This document shows positions 8,010-16,563 of a stretch of DNA of 64,000 bases, piece by piece. The position numbers were made by a program, and so were the translations under genes. Each line of letters opens with the position of its first letter. Position 1 is the first letter of the stretch. A model generated the notes under the pieces. It was not told where the DNA came from and did not search any database. It was given only the letters and a program-made list of their open reading frames with translations. The DNA comes from Enterococcus sp. HY326. Lineage in GTDB: Bacteria > Bacillota > Bacilli > Lactobacillales > Enterococcaceae. Location of the stretch: positions 1 through 64,000 of the forward strand of contig NZ_JANLGQ010000008.1 of the NCBI RefSeq assembly GCF_026157065.1, read 5' to 3'.

Positions 8010-9404
8010 TCAAGATTCCTCGGATTTTAGCGGGAATTTTTGGCTGAGGTATTCCGCCAGAACACTGCGGATAAATTCTGGAAAGAGAAACTCAACCTGA
8101 CCGGCAATTTCAATCGTCGGGAAAAATGGCACAAACAGATAATGGTCTACCGTGGTAAAAGTATAGCTTCCCTCAGGGTCAATCATCTCCCCTAGCCAGT
8201 GGACTTGATGATTGATGCGATCATAGTCAATGCCGCTATAAATTATATTGCCGAAAATTTTGCCGCGAAAGCCCATGCCGACAATTGGAAAATTCCGTAG
8301 AAAATTGCGATTTTTTTCCATCTCCTGCACCAAACGAATCAAATTTTTTCCCGTTAACGTCACATTGATTAAATGCATCGGATGCGGCAAGGTTCGTTGC
8401 AACTGGTCTTGATTGACAATACCTGCGGGAATATCTTCCAAAAACAAGCCGCTGTTTAAGATACTGACTTGTGTGTGGCCCCGTTTTTTGACGGCGGCCA
8501 AAGTAGCTAAAACTAACGGATGCTCGCTATCAACATCCACCGCTAATGGATAAGGCAAGTCGGCAACTTTGCGGGCTTTTAACAGGTTGTGGCCTTCTGT
8601 TAGATAGTCACTGATTTCCTCTTCGTCTTCTGACAGTTCTAACATTTCGCTAGTTGGCAAGGCCCGAGCAGAAGTTTTCACAATCTGCTTGTTGTCAGCT
8701 AATTCAATTTTGACTTCCCCAACATAATGGCCAAATTTTTCAGCAGCCGCTAGTTGCACCTGACCGATTTTCTCCCCTTGAATAAATAAATGATGGGTAT
8801 GGGAACCAAGAATCACATCAATTTCTGGAAACTTGCGGGCGATTTCGCGATCTGAGCCAATGCCTAAATGGCTCATCAGCACGAGCACATCCACTTGACT
8901 GCGCAGCTCAGCTAATAAGCCCGGCAAGAGATCGTTAGGCTGGCGAATATCCCACCCGTTCGGTGTGTAAGTCAAAGGAAACGGAGCCGTCATGGCAATT
9001 AAACCGATTTTGGTTCCCTTGTCAGTCGTAATTATTTTTGAGGCCCGCGCCCAGTCTGGCATCTGCAAAGACGTTTTATCAAACAAATTATCTAATAGAA
9101 CATCAAAATTAGCATGGTCATAAAGATGATTTAAATCAGTTTTAGAATTGCCGACGCCTTCATTGTTGCCGATAGTGGCTGCATCATAACCAATCGTGTT
9201 CATCAGTTCAACATTCGCCTGCCCATTGGTGGCCTCTGACAGTGGATGCCAGCGGTCAACAAAGTCCCCTAAATCAACGGTGATTACAGTCTGACCTTTA
9301 CTTTTTGCTTCAAAGCGCCGCTGTTGTAAAAAGCGGCGAATCTTCGGCCAGTTTTCAAAATGAGAGTGCAAATCATTGGTATGTAAGATTAAAATTTTTT
9401 CCAT
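8010..9404 (-). CDS. yunD: Bifunctional metallophosphatase / 5'-nucleotidase-like protein (YunD)
   Basis: The 464-residue protein has an N-terminal calcineurin-like phosphoesterase domain with the metal ligands in HTNDLHSHFENW, VDLGDFVDRW, GNNEGVG, MSHLG and GSHTHH. A C-terminal 5'-nucleotidase domain includes ILNSGLF. There is no signal peptide, unlike extracellular 5'-nucleotidases, which fits the cytoplasmic YunD subgroup that acts on nucleotides or cofactors. It lies 69 bp upstream of yutD on the same strand, probably in one operon, and diverges from ogt. Confidence 0.9.
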   Translation of the reverse strand: MEKILILHTNDLHSHFENWPKIRRFLQQRRFEAKSKGQTVITVDLGDFVDRWHPLSEATNGQANVELMNTIGYDAATIGNNEGVGNSKTDLNHLYDHANFDVLLDNLFDKTSLQMPDWARASKIITTDKGTKIGLIAMTAPFPLTYTPNGWDIRQPNDLLPGLLAELRSQVDVLVLMSHLGIGSDREIARKFPEIDVILGSHTHHLFIQGEKIGQVQLAAAEKFGHYVGEVKIELADNKQIVKTSARALPTSEMLELSEDEEEISDYLTEGHNLLKARKVADLPYPLAVDVDSEHPLVLATLAAVKKRGHTQVSILNSGLFLEDIPAGIVNQDQLQRTLPHPMHLINVTLTGKNLIRLVQEMEKNRNFLRNFPIVGMGFRGKIFGNIIYSGIDYDRINHQVHWLGEMIDPEGSYTFTTVDHYLFVPFFPTIEIAGQVEFLFPEFIRSVLAEYLSQKFPLKSEES

Positions 9405-9480
9405 GGAATCACCTAGTTTTCATTTAGTCTAGTTTATAGTAACATAGGTCTGACAAATCCGTTTACTAGGAGGCTGTACC

Positions 9481-9939
9481 ATGAAAATAATGACCCCCAT
9501 CGGCCCTTTCTGGCTGCAGGCAGATGACACAGGTCTGACTCGAGGAACGTTTACACCGCTGCCGGAAGACTCCGCTGAAAAAAATAATCCTCATCTAGCA
9601 CAAGCAAAAAAGGAATTAGCTGAATATTTTGCTGGTCAGCGCCAAAACTTTACTGTGCCTCTTTCGATTAAAGTCGGCACCGCTTTTCAACGACAAGTCT
9701 GGCAAGCATTACAGCAAATTCCTTTTGGCGACACCCGCAGTTATCAAGCGGTAGCCCAAGCGATTGACAATCCGAAAGCTGTCAGGGCAATCGGTCAGGC
9801 TAATCGCCATAATCCGATTGCCATCATCATCCCTTGTCACCGGGTAATCGGGAAAAACGGTCAACTGACCGGTTATATGGGAACTAGCGGCGTGGAACTG
9901 AAACGGCAGCTGCTAGCTTTAGAAGGTGCCGCGTTTTAA
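9481..9939 (+). CDS. ogt: Methylated-DNA--[protein]-cysteine S-methyltransferase
   Basis: This is a 152-residue O6-alkylguanine-DNA alkyltransferase. The suicide cysteine lies in the IIPCHRVIG motif (about residue 120), preceded by the helix-turn-helix and arginine finger region AVAQAIDNPKAVRAIGQA. The C-terminal GYMGTSGVELKRQLLALEG is typical. It directly reverses O6-methylguanine lesions. The ATG follows AGGAGG. A strong terminator begins right after the stop. Confidence 0.96.
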   Translation: MKIMTPIGPFWLQADDTGLTRGTFTPLPEDSAEKNNPHLAQAKKELAEYFAGQRQNFTVPLSIKVGTAFQRQVWQALQQIPFGDTRSYQAVAQAIDNPKAVRAIGQANRHNPIAIIIPCHRVIGKNGQLTGYMGTSGVELKRQLLALEGAAF

Positions 9940-9946
9940 AATAAAA

Positions 9947-9993
9947 ATAAGCTGTGGAAACTCTTTTTGATGAAGAGTTTCCACAGCTTTTTA
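9947..9993. terminator. Rho-independent terminator
   Basis: A perfect 17-bp stem (AAGCTGTGGAAACTCTT with its complement) has a short loop and T run. It is mainly for ogt, but the A run on the left lets it act on the other strand too. Confidence 0.92.
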
Positions 9994-10049
9994 TCTGCCA
10001 GTGACAGTGTAGATTTTTTATTCAAAAAAGTTTGCCAATTAATTTTGAC

Positions 10050-10077
10050 CAAAAAGAAAAAGACCCGAAAGTCTTTG
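10050..10077 (-). terminator. SRP RNA terminator
   Basis: On the minus strand AAAGAC-TTTCG-GGTCTTT is followed by TTTCTTTTT. It lies just downstream of the SRP RNA domain. Confidence 0.75.
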
Positions 10078-10089
10078 GTATCAACAACT

Positions 10090-10178
10090 ATTAAAGACAC
10101 ATGGCGGCATTCACTTAGTGCTGCTTCCTTCCAGATCTGACACAATTCACAAACCCGCCATTGTCCTGCCTTGCGGCA
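10090..10178 (-). ncRNA. ffs: Signal recognition particle RNA, small bacterial (4.5S) type
   Basis: On the minus strand the conserved SRP apical motif is present: TTGTGTCAGATCTGGAAGGA followed by AGCAGCACTAAGTGA, carrying the Ffh-binding internal loops and the GGAA tetraloop. The enclosing stem ACAATGGCGG pairs with CCGCCATGTGT. A TATACT -10 box lies at 10185-10190, placing the 5' end near 10178. It is the RNA core of the particle that targets ribosomes to the membrane. Mature ends are approximate. Confidence 0.95.
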
Positions 10179-10210
10179 AAAACTAGTATAACTTATTTTG
10201 TTATTGAATG

Positions 10211-10732
10211 CTAGTCTTTCTCAGAAATTTCTTCGAGTTTGGCAATTTTTTTCGCAGCTTTCTTTTGTTCCCGCAGCTTTCTAAAAAAATTAGTCAAAAT
10301 TGCTCCGCATTCTTCCGCCAAAATCCCACCTTCAACATAAGCACTATGATTAAAGTGCTCCTCTGTTAATAAATTCATCAGCGTTCCAGCGGTGCCGCCT
10401 TTAGGATCGGCGGCTCCGAAATAAACTTCGGCTACCCTTGATAAAACCATGGCTCCGCTACACATAGCACATGGCTCTAATGTAACAAAAAGCTGTGCGT
10501 TTTCTAAGCGCCAGTTGTCAATTGTGTGACAGGCTGATTTGATAGCAAACATTTCTGCATGAGTTGTGGCATCCTGCGTGTGCTCTCTAAGATTATGACC
10601 CCGGCCGATGATTTCGCCATCTAAAACTACGATTGCACCAATGGGAACTTCTGCTAAAGCTTCGGCCTTTTGCGCCTCCGCCAAAGCCAAACCCATATAA
10701 AATTCTTTTTCAGTTTGTGTTAAGTCAGTCAT
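10211..10732 (-). CDS. tadA: tRNA-specific adenosine deaminase
   Basis: The 173-residue zinc-dependent deaminase converts adenosine-34 to inosine in tRNA-Arg(ACG). The zinc/proton-shuttle motif is TTHAEMFAI and the second zinc motif is TLEPCAMCSGAM. The start at GLALAEAQKAEALAEVPIGA is typical, and the last 25 residues form a Lys-rich tail. It lies immediately upstream of the SRP RNA gene on the same strand, an arrangement common in Lactobacillales. Confidence 0.96.
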   Translation of the reverse strand: MTDLTQTEKEFYMGLALAEAQKAEALAEVPIGAIVVLDGEIIGRGHNLREHTQDATTHAEMFAIKSACHTIDNWRLENAQLFVTLEPCAMCSGAMVLSRVAEVYFGAADPKGGTAGTLMNLLTEEHFNHSAYVEGGILAEECGAILTNFFRKLREQKKAAKKIAKLEEISEKD

Positions 10733-10867
10733 GGTCTTCCTCCGCTGCTATTTTAGCATGAGATTTCTCCTGCTTCAATTCGTAAAAGCAAGATAATTTC
10801 TGTCCTAATTGATATTTTTGATTTGGATTTCGGTTGTCAGACGGAGACGCTTTTCAGACTTTAGTCC

Positions 10868-10896
10868 CGTGAAGGATAAAAAACTTCTGTTATACT
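10868..10896 (+). promoter_or_regulatory. Extended -10 promoter for the small membrane protein gene
   Basis: TGTTATACT gives a TGn-extended -10 box (TATACT at 10891-10896). The -35 region 17 bp upstream is weak. It is 23 bp before the ATG at 10919. Confidence 0.5.
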
Positions 10897-10918
10897 TATT
10901 AAAAAGGAGGTTGTTCAA

Positions 10919-11095
10919 ATGAATCTAGGGTTGTTGAATATATTGGTAATTGGCATTAGTTTTTTAGTGCCGTTTTGTATCAGCATTTATTATTTAAATA
11001 AAAAACGGATCAAGTATCGTTGGTTGCTATCTTTTGTGATTGCCTTAATTGCCGGCTCGGCTATTGCCTATGGTATTGCTGAATTTCTATTATAA
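10919..11095 (+). CDS. Small two-segment membrane protein, 58 aa
   Basis: A short gene with a very strong AAAAAGGAGG ribosome binding site 7 nt before its ATG. The 58-residue product has two hydrophobic helices, about residues 3-26 and 36-58. They are joined by a basic turn (LNKKRIKYRW), so both termini should face outward by the positive-inside rule. It has its own extended -10 promoter and ends at a long terminator. I do not recognise a family; the signals make it very likely to be real. Confidence 0.75.
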   Translation: MNLGLLNILVIGISFLVPFCISIYYLNKKRIKYRWLLSFVIALIAGSAIAYGIAEFLL

Positions 11096-11101
11096 TGTAA
11101 A

Positions 11102-11166
11102 AAAGAACTGTGGTATCAGCCAGTCAACAGAAAGAGTCTGTTGCAGCTGTTACCACAGTTTTTTTG
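11102..11166. terminator. Long bidirectional terminator hairpin
   Basis: AACTGTGGTA pairs with TACCACAGTT, extended inward by CAACAGA/TCTGTTG, with A and T runs at the two ends. It separates convergent genes at 10919-11095 and 11168-11509. Its left arm, ACTGTGGTATCAG, resembles the arms of the palindrome at 12979-13143. Confidence 0.85.
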
Positions 11167-11167
11167 T

Positions 11168-11509
11168 TTATCCTTCAAAAGCTGCGCTTAAATAACTAGA
11201 AAGTTTGTTTTTTAAATCCTTTTGGGAACCTTTGAAATTTTGTCCGTAGATTTTAACTTTTTGTTTACCATTCTTAATTTTTCCGGAAACGGTAATAATT
11301 GATTCTAAGTCTTCATCTGACAAACGGTCAACTAAATCCATAATTTTTTGGTTGCCGCCAAATTTGTTTTCCACAAATTTTCTAGCTTTGCAACGATTGG
11401 TTGCATAATGTACCTTTTCGATAATTTTTCCTGAAGCAATCACAGTTGCCGTGATGCCCGCAACGGCTGCGATACTAAAACCGATTGCTACTTTTGTAGT
11501 TGTTTTCAT
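11168..11509 (-). CDS. Hypothetical membrane-anchored protein, 113 aa
   Basis: I do not recognise a named family. Residues 7-27 form one hydrophobic segment with Ala/Gly/Ile (GFSIAAVAGITATVIASG). A basic soluble domain of about 85 residues follows, containing ARKFVENKFGG, IMDLVDRLSDEDLESII and a Lys-rich stretch. A type II (N-in) anchored cytoplasmic-membrane protein, or an uncleaved signal, is possible. It lies 68 bp downstream of rsmF on the same strand. Confidence 0.75.
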   Translation of the reverse strand: MKTTTKVAIGFSIAAVAGITATVIASGKIIEKVHYATNRCKARKFVENKFGGNQKIMDLVDRLSDEDLESIITVSGKIKNGKQKVKIYGQNFKGSQKDLKNKLSSYLSAAFEG

Positions 11510-11577
11510 TGGCTAATCCCCTTTCTCTTACTTATAATGATAGCACACTCATGAAAAATAAGGTATCGAAAGCCCTG

Positions 11578-12951
11578 CTAAACTTTAAACCGTAAGCCTT
11601 TGGGATAAAAGTTTTTAATGACTCCCTGAACTTGTTTGCCAAATCCGATTGGCATCTTGTCATAGCTTAAAATCACCCAACCTTGATTGCCGGCAAGCGA
11701 AAAAGTTTCACCGGCAACATAATGCTGCCAGTCTTCTTCGGTGATAGAAACTGCTGGCCAAGTAGCTGGCGCTATCATGCTTAAAGCAAAGCTTGGCTCA
11801 AAACGATTTTTTTTAATGGTGCCCAGATGCAAGCCTGGGCGAATCAATTTCAGCTTTTCAATCTGTGAAAAAGTAAGTCCTGCAGGCAATTGCCACACCT
11901 GCTCCCCAAATTTAATCCGTTCCCCTACGACTCCTAATGGAAAAGCTTCAAGAAAATTGTCTACCAATTGACTTTCCTCTTTGGTCAATTTTACCTGAGC
12001 CTTTTGCGGATTTTTTTGTTTTTTCTTTGATTTGGTTGTTTGTGTTTCTTCATTTGCCCCTTGGGAAATGAGCTTTGCGACAAAATGTCCTTCGCCGATA
12101 TTTTTGTGGGGCCAGATTCTGGCTGTCTTGGCCAAATCGGGCACACTACCCCATTCTGGACGGCCTTGTTCTGTTTCAGGATAATTAATCTCAGCAATGG
12201 TCAGCGGATAATTTTCAACCAGCCAGCTGACAATTTCTTCATTTTCCTCTGGCGCAAAGGTACAGGTGGAGTAGACTAAAGTCCCTTGTGATTTTAGCAT
12301 TTTTAACGCTGAGCTTAGAATTTCCTTTTGGCGAGCAGCACAAATTTCAGAAGAATTTTCCTGCCACTCCTTCATTGCCACGTCGTCTTTACGGAACATT
12401 CCTTCCCCTGAGCAGGGAGCATCCACTAAAATTTTGTCGAAAAATCCGCTGAAGCTTCCGACTAATTCAGCAGGTGCGTGATTCGTCACCAGACTATTGA
12501 CCCCGCCCCAGCGTTCGATGTTTTCACTTAGGATTTTTGCCCGTTTTGTGAAAATCTCATTGGAAACTAAGAGGCCCTGATTGTTTAATTGACTTAAAAT
12601 TTGGGTCGATTTTCCTCCAGGAGCCGCACATAAATCTAAGACCTTTTCCCCCGGTTGTGCAGCTAAGACTGTCGCCACCAACATGGCACTTGGCTCTTGA
12701 CTATAGACATAGCCGGCCTGATGCAGCGGACTTTTTCCAGAGACCTTGCCCAAAAAGGCATCCTTAGCATAAGGAGCCTTCGGAAAATTGGCAAAGCCGT
12801 GGGCGGCGACCATTTCTTGATAAGCTGGTTTCAAAGGATTTTCCCGAAAAGCCTTTTGATAGCTTCCATTCGTTAAAGCTTCAAAAAAGTCAGCGGCTTC
12901 GCTGCCTAATAAGGTTTGATATTTTGAAATAAAGCCACTTGGTAATTTCAT
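11578..12951 (-). CDS. rsmF: 16S rRNA (cytosine-C5) methyltransferase, RsmF/YebU type
   Basis: The 457-residue enzyme of the RsmB/Nop2 family transfers a methyl group from SAM to C5 of a cytosine in rRNA. The SAM-binding motif is KVLDLCAAPGGKSTQ. Motif IV is VDAPCSGEGMFRKD and motif VI is YSTCTFAPEENE, giving the two family cysteines. A Lys/Gln-rich linker (about 300-320) leads to a C-terminal PUA-like RsmF_B domain. The frame allows a TTG one codon earlier, but AAAGGAG sits 7 nt before the ATG at 12951. Confidence 0.93.
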   Translation of the reverse strand: MKLPSGFISKYQTLLGSEAADFFEALTNGSYQKAFRENPLKPAYQEMVAAHGFANFPKAPYAKDAFLGKVSGKSPLHQAGYVYSQEPSAMLVATVLAAQPGEKVLDLCAAPGGKSTQILSQLNNQGLLVSNEIFTKRAKILSENIERWGGVNSLVTNHAPAELVGSFSGFFDKILVDAPCSGEGMFRKDDVAMKEWQENSSEICAARQKEILSSALKMLKSQGTLVYSTCTFAPEENEEIVSWLVENYPLTIAEINYPETEQGRPEWGSVPDLAKTARIWPHKNIGEGHFVAKLISQGANEETQTTKSKKKQKNPQKAQVKLTKEESQLVDNFLEAFPLGVVGERIKFGEQVWQLPAGLTFSQIEKLKLIRPGLHLGTIKKNRFEPSFALSMIAPATWPAVSITEEDWQHYVAGETFSLAGNQGWVILSYDKMPIGFGKQVQGVIKNFYPKGLRFKV

Positions 12952-12978
12952 CAATGGACTCCTTTAAAAATTTTTGGC

Positions 12979-13143
12979 AAAAAAAAGGCTGTGGCATTAG
13001 TCTTTTCAACAGATGAAATCCCGAACCAGACTATATTTGCTCCTGCGGTCCAGTAGGTCCTCGTCGCAAATCAACAATATTCAGTGTCTTTTACTAGATA
13101 TTGTTCATAAGGTTCGGCTCTGTTCTAACTAATGTCACAGCCT
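12979..13143. repeat. 165-bp branched palindrome acting as terminator
   Basis: Terminal arms AGGCTGTGGCATTAGT (12986-13001) and ACTAATGTCACAGCCT (13128-13143) are complementary over 16 bp with one wobble. Inside are a second paired set (CCGAACC at 13021 with GGTTCGG at 13111) and two side arms, ATTTGC...GCAAAT (13035-13070) and AACAATAT...ATATTGTT (13073-13106). A run of eight A at the left makes it a terminator for the YugP gene. Size and shape resemble the small palindromic repeats described in enterococci (EFAR-like), but identity is not established. Confidence 0.75.
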
Positions 13144-13153
13144 CTATTATAGA

Positions 13154-13864
13154 TTAATTACGTCGGTTATTGCCACCGAAAATTAAAATCAAGCGCAACA
13201 ATTGTAAAAATGTTGCTAGCGCTGCTGCCACATAAGTTAAGGCAGCCGCAAATAATACTTTACGGGCAATTGGCAGCTCATCTTCAGTTAAAATATTGCC
13301 AGAGCCTAGAATTGCTAAAGCTCGTCGGGAGGCATTAAACTCGACCGGCAGTGTCACTAATTGGAACAACAAGGCCAATGAGAACATCAAAATCCCGATA
13401 TTAATCAACGTTTGGTTCCAAGAGAACAATACACCGATTAAAATCAGCGGCATTGACAATGACGAACCAAAATTAGCAACCGGCACAATTGCTGCCCGAA
13501 TTTTTAAGGGGCTATAGCCAGTCGCATCCTGCACAGCGTGACCACATTCATGAGCCGCCACACTAATGGCCGCAACTGAGGTCGAACGAGCAGTAGCCTG
13601 CGAGAGACTCAACATTTTATTACCAGAATTATAATTATCTGTGAGATTGCCGGCAATTTGCTGAACCCCCACATTGTTAATGTGTTGACTGCTTAAAATA
13701 TATTGGGCCGCTTGAGTGCCCGTCACATTATTGCGACTGTGAACATCGTCGTATTTTCTAAAGGTACTATTCACATAGGCTGAGGCGGCCATCGAAATGA
13801 CCATCCCAATGATGACAAAAATCAAGCCTGGACCAAAGCCGTAAAAAAGTCCCATCCCGTACAT
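13154..13864 (-). CDS. yugP: Membrane zinc metallopeptidase, YugP family
   Basis: The 236-residue protein belongs to the Zn_peptidase_2 (YugP) family. The zinc motif is HECGHAVQD (about residues 105-113), with an upstream RSTSVAAISVA helix. Membrane segments lie near 5-28, 128-150, 155-178 and 210-230. The invariant NFGSSLSMP and FNASRRAL segments are present. The active site faces the membrane or cytoplasm; substrates are unknown. Its length is close to that of the Bacillus protein. It is transcribed alone and ended by the palindrome at 12979-13143. Confidence 0.92.
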   Translation of the reverse strand: MYGMGLFYGFGPGLIFVIIGMVISMAASAYVNSTFRKYDDVHSRNNVTGTQAAQYILSSQHINNVGVQQIAGNLTDNYNSGNKMLSLSQATARSTSVAAISVAAHECGHAVQDATGYSPLKIRAAIVPVANFGSSLSMPLILIGVLFSWNQTLINIGILMFSLALLFQLVTLPVEFNASRRALAILGSGNILTEDELPIARKVLFAAALTYVAAALATFLQLLRLILIFGGNNRRN

Positions 13865-13964
13865 AGGAACATTCCTCCTTCTCTTTGACCAAATTTTACC
13901 ATAGAATTATTAAATATTTGTGAACAGTGCTCAGTTTTTTTTTATTTGATTCCCCCTTAACAAA

Positions 13965-14921
13965 CTAAGCAAATTTCTTAGCGGCGACACTTGCCGCACC
14001 AATCATGCCCGCCGCTGAACCCAATACGGCCAATTCTAATTGACAAGCGGCCGCAGAAATTTTTAACGCATGTTGTTGGATTACTCGGCGGGCGGGGGCC
14101 AATAATCTTTCACCGGCCTTGGCCATGCCGCCCCCAATCAGGATTTTTTTAGGATTATATAAGTTGATGACATTGACTAAGCCGAAGCCGAAAATTTCGC
14201 CGGTTTCTTGTAAAACTTTTTGGCAAAGGGCATCTTCTTGATCAAAGCCCTTAGAAATCATTTTAGCCGTCAGCTGTTGCCAATCTTCTCCAAGCCAATC
14301 CCTTAAAATACTTGGCTGACCTTCTGCTAAATAATCAGCGGCCGTCTTAACCATTCCTCTGGCTGAAACATAGCGACCCAAACAGCCACTGCTGCCACAG
14401 GCACAGGGCCGGCCTTCACGATACATATTCAGATGACCAATTTCGCCAAAACTATTGGTAGCCCCATAAAGTAGTTGATGATTGATGACCACTCCAGCGC
14501 CTAAGCCAGTGCCCAACGTAATAAAAACAAAATCACTAAGCTCTTGAGCGGCCCCCAGTGTCCATTCGCCAAAGAGATTCATGCGAACATCATTATCAAT
14601 CACCGTTGGAATAGCAAATTCTTTTTCTAAAATTGCGATGATTGGAATATTTTCCCAATCGGTAAAATTCGGAGAGAAAAGCGAAATACCATTTTGTAAA
14701 TCCAATAAACCGGGTACGCCTAAACCAATTCTCTTCACTTGATTGGTAGTCAACTGGTTATCCTGCAGGATTTTTTTTATAGCTGTCACTAAATTTTTTA
14801 AAACGATGGCGGCACCCGCCAAAGAGTTTGTGGCTGCTGTCTGTTTGTCTATGCAAACCAACTCTTGATCAAACAAACCTAATTTGATTGCCGTTCCACC
14901 TAAGTCAATCCCCAAATACAT
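13965..14921 (-). CDS. glcK: ROK family glucokinase
   Basis: The 318-residue protein is a ROK kinase phosphorylating glucose. The phosphate-binding motif is LGIDLGGTAIKLGL, the catalytic Asp is in VIDNDVRMN and the glycine loop is TLGTGLGAGVV. The zinc motif is GHLNMYREGRPCACGSSGC, where the usual Glu after the last Cys is replaced (GCLGRY). The frame extends 11 codons further upstream, but GGAGG lies 8 nt before the ATG at 14921. A well-formed promoter is present at 14973-15001. Confidence 0.92.
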   Translation of the reverse strand: MYLGIDLGGTAIKLGLFDQELVCIDKQTAATNSLAGAAIVLKNLVTAIKKILQDNQLTTNQVKRIGLGVPGLLDLQNGISLFSPNFTDWENIPIIAILEKEFAIPTVIDNDVRMNLFGEWTLGAAQELSDFVFITLGTGLGAGVVINHQLLYGATNSFGEIGHLNMYREGRPCACGSSGCLGRYVSARGMVKTAADYLAEGQPSILRDWLGEDWQQLTAKMISKGFDQEDALCQKVLQETGEIFGFGLVNVINLYNPKKILIGGGMAKAGERLLAPARRVIQQHALKISAAACQLELAVLGSAAGMIGAASVAAKKFA

Positions 14922-14972
14922 TTGCTTACCTCCAGATTTTTTTAAAATTATCAAGTAAATTTATTACTAAAT

Positions 14973-15001
14973 ATTTTACCAAGAAAATTATCCCGAGACA
15001 A
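14973..15001 (-). promoter_or_regulatory. Promoter of glcK
   Basis: On the minus strand TTGTCT, a 17-bp spacer and an extended -10 box TGGTAAAAT. It lies 52 bp upstream of the glcK ATG. Confidence 0.65.
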
Positions 15002-15004
15002 GCC

Positions 15005-15097
15005 AAAAAAACTATGGCAATCCTAAGTAGGTAAAACGTTCCAAATAGTTTGTAGAGCTAGCTATCATCTATTATTGAGAAAAATTTCCTCAATAAT
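15005..15097. other. Two inverted repeats downstream of phnA
   Basis: Two hairpins lie in the gap between glcK and phnA: AAACTAT with ATAGTTT (15009-15051), followed on the minus strand by a T run, and ATTATTGAG with CTCAATAAT (15071-15097). The first is a plausible terminator for phnA. The second has no T run and could be an operator or transcript-end structure. Confidence 0.45.
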
Positions 15098-15161
15098 CTA
15101 GCCGACTGTTTGAAGTTGTTTACTTTATTAGGTTTGTCATAGTTAAGTTGCTTTTGAAAAT

Positions 15162-15503
15162 TTAGTTTTTCTTCACAAATTCTGATTTTAATTTCATCGG
15201 ACCAAAGCCATCGACTTTACAATCGATGTTGTGGTCACCTTCAACTAGGCGAATATTTTTGACTTTGGTGCCTTGTTTAATGGCACCAGATGCCCCTTTG
15301 ACTTTTAAATCTTTGATGACCGTCACACTATCGCCATCAGCTAAGAGATTGCCGTTGCTGTCTTTGACGACTAAGCCGGCTGTCTCTTCAGTGGCGTTTG
15401 CATCAGCAGACCATTCGTTGCCGCATTCTGGACAGATAAACAGTCCGCGATCCTCATAAGTGTATTCTGAATTACATTGGGGGCAATTGGGTAAAGCGCT
15501 CAT
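15162..15503 (-). CDS. yjdM: Zinc-ribbon alkylphosphonate-operon protein, PhnA/YjdM family
   Basis: The 113-residue protein begins with a zinc ribbon ([21 protein letters not shown]). An SH3-like C-terminal domain follows, with the conserved segments [24 protein letters not shown] and [20 protein letters not shown]. This is the full YjdM/PhnA architecture. Despite the historic name it is not a phosphonate enzyme and its role is unclear. It lies 18 bp downstream of nrnA and may be co-transcribed with it. Confidence 0.92.
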   Translation of the reverse strand: MSALPNCPQCNSEYTYEDRGLFICPECGNEWSADANATEETAGLVVKDSNGNLLADGDSVTVIKDLKVKGASGAIKQGTKVKNIRLVEGDHNIDCKVDGFGPMKLKSEFVKKN

Positions 15504-15521
15504 TGATTTCCTCCGTGCGTT

Positions 15522-16487
15522 TTAATTATTTTCCCGGTACTCTTGACAGAGCCGTTGAATTTCTTGATAAATTTCCTGAACTTCTTTTAAATCGTGGGCA
15601 TTGGCACCGCTGGCTAATGGATGACCACCGCCGTGATGACGTTTAGCTAGCTCATTAATCACAGGGCCTTTTGAACGTAGCCGCACGCGATAATAGCCTT
15701 CTGGTTGTTGGACAAAAATTCCCCAAGCTAAGACTTGATCAATTTTTCCGGGAACGGAAACGATGGCGGAGGTTTCTGAATCCACCACGCCGTATTCTGC
15801 TAAAACTTCTGAAGGCAGAATCACTTGGCCAGCGCCATTTTCATCCAGTCGCAGATTTTGGTTAACAAAACCGGACAAGCGGGCCACCGACATTGAAATT
15901 TGGTCGATTTCGCGATTTAATTTGTTAGCATTAAAGCCGTAATCCATTAAAACAGCTGCCGTTCTTAAAGTATGAGCCGTCGTTGCTGGATATAAAAAGC
16001 GGCCAGTATCGCCAACAATCCCGCCGTATAATAAGCGGGCAGCATTTTCGCTGAATTTTAGCTCATCAGGAAATTGCAAAACAAAATCGGCAATAATTTC
16101 ACTACAGCTGCTGGCGCCAGTGTTGACATATAATAAATCGCCATAAGGTTCATCGTTAGGATGATGATCAATCTTGATTAATTTGTCGCCTAAAACATAG
16201 CGCTTGTCACTGATGCGGTCGCTGTTGGCAGTGTCCGTCACAATCACTAAAGCCCCTTGATACTGACTTTCCGTCACCTCATCCATCACGGCTAAGTAGT
16301 CTAAGCCTTCAACGGGACCACCCACTTGATAGATTTCTTTTTCCGGAAATGAGGTCCGTAAGATTTCTGCCAAGCCGACTTGCGAGCCGATTGCATCGGG
16401 ATCAGGTCGTTGATGGCGATGAATGATGATGCGGGAATATTTTTTAATTTCAGCTAAAATTGCTGACAGCATATCTAAATCTTTCAT
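15522..16487 (-). CDS. nrnA: Oligoribonuclease / pAp phosphatase, DHH family (NrnA)
   Basis: The 321-residue DHH-DHHA1 phosphoesterase degrades short RNA oligomers and dephosphorylates 3'-phosphoadenosine 5'-phosphate. Metal-binding motifs are HRHQRPDPDAIGSQ, IVTDTANSDRI and the DHH motif KIDHHPND. The C-terminal DHHA1 substrate motif is HHGGGHPLASGA. It is the last gene of the ytkL-ytoI-nrnA group, matching the conserved order in bacilli. AGGAG lies 5 nt before the ATG. Confidence 0.94.
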   Translation of the reverse strand: MKDLDMLSAILAEIKKYSRIIIHRHQRPDPDAIGSQVGLAEILRTSFPEKEIYQVGGPVEGLDYLAVMDEVTESQYQGALVIVTDTANSDRISDKRYVLGDKLIKIDHHPNDEPYGDLLYVNTGASSCSEIIADFVLQFPDELKFSENAARLLYGGIVGDTGRFLYPATTAHTLRTAAVLMDYGFNANKLNREIDQISMSVARLSGFVNQNLRLDENGAGQVILPSEVLAEYGVVDSETSAIVSVPGKIDQVLAWGIFVQQPEGYYRVRLRSKGPVINELAKRHHGGGHPLASGANAHDLKEVQEIYQEIQRLCQEYRENN

Positions 16488-16563
16488 AAATTCTCCTAGT
16501 TTCTATAGTTCTGGATTACAAAATGTTGCTACTTTTTAAATCTACTTGCTTCAATCAAGATGC

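Noticed and set aside
9936-10145. 69-codon frame on the minus strand
   Set aside because: It covers the SRP RNA, its terminator and the ogt terminator.
15162-15503. Phosphonate-degrading enzyme based on the PhnA name
   Set aside because: The zinc-ribbon YjdM family is not the phosphonoacetate hydrolase; the name is historical.
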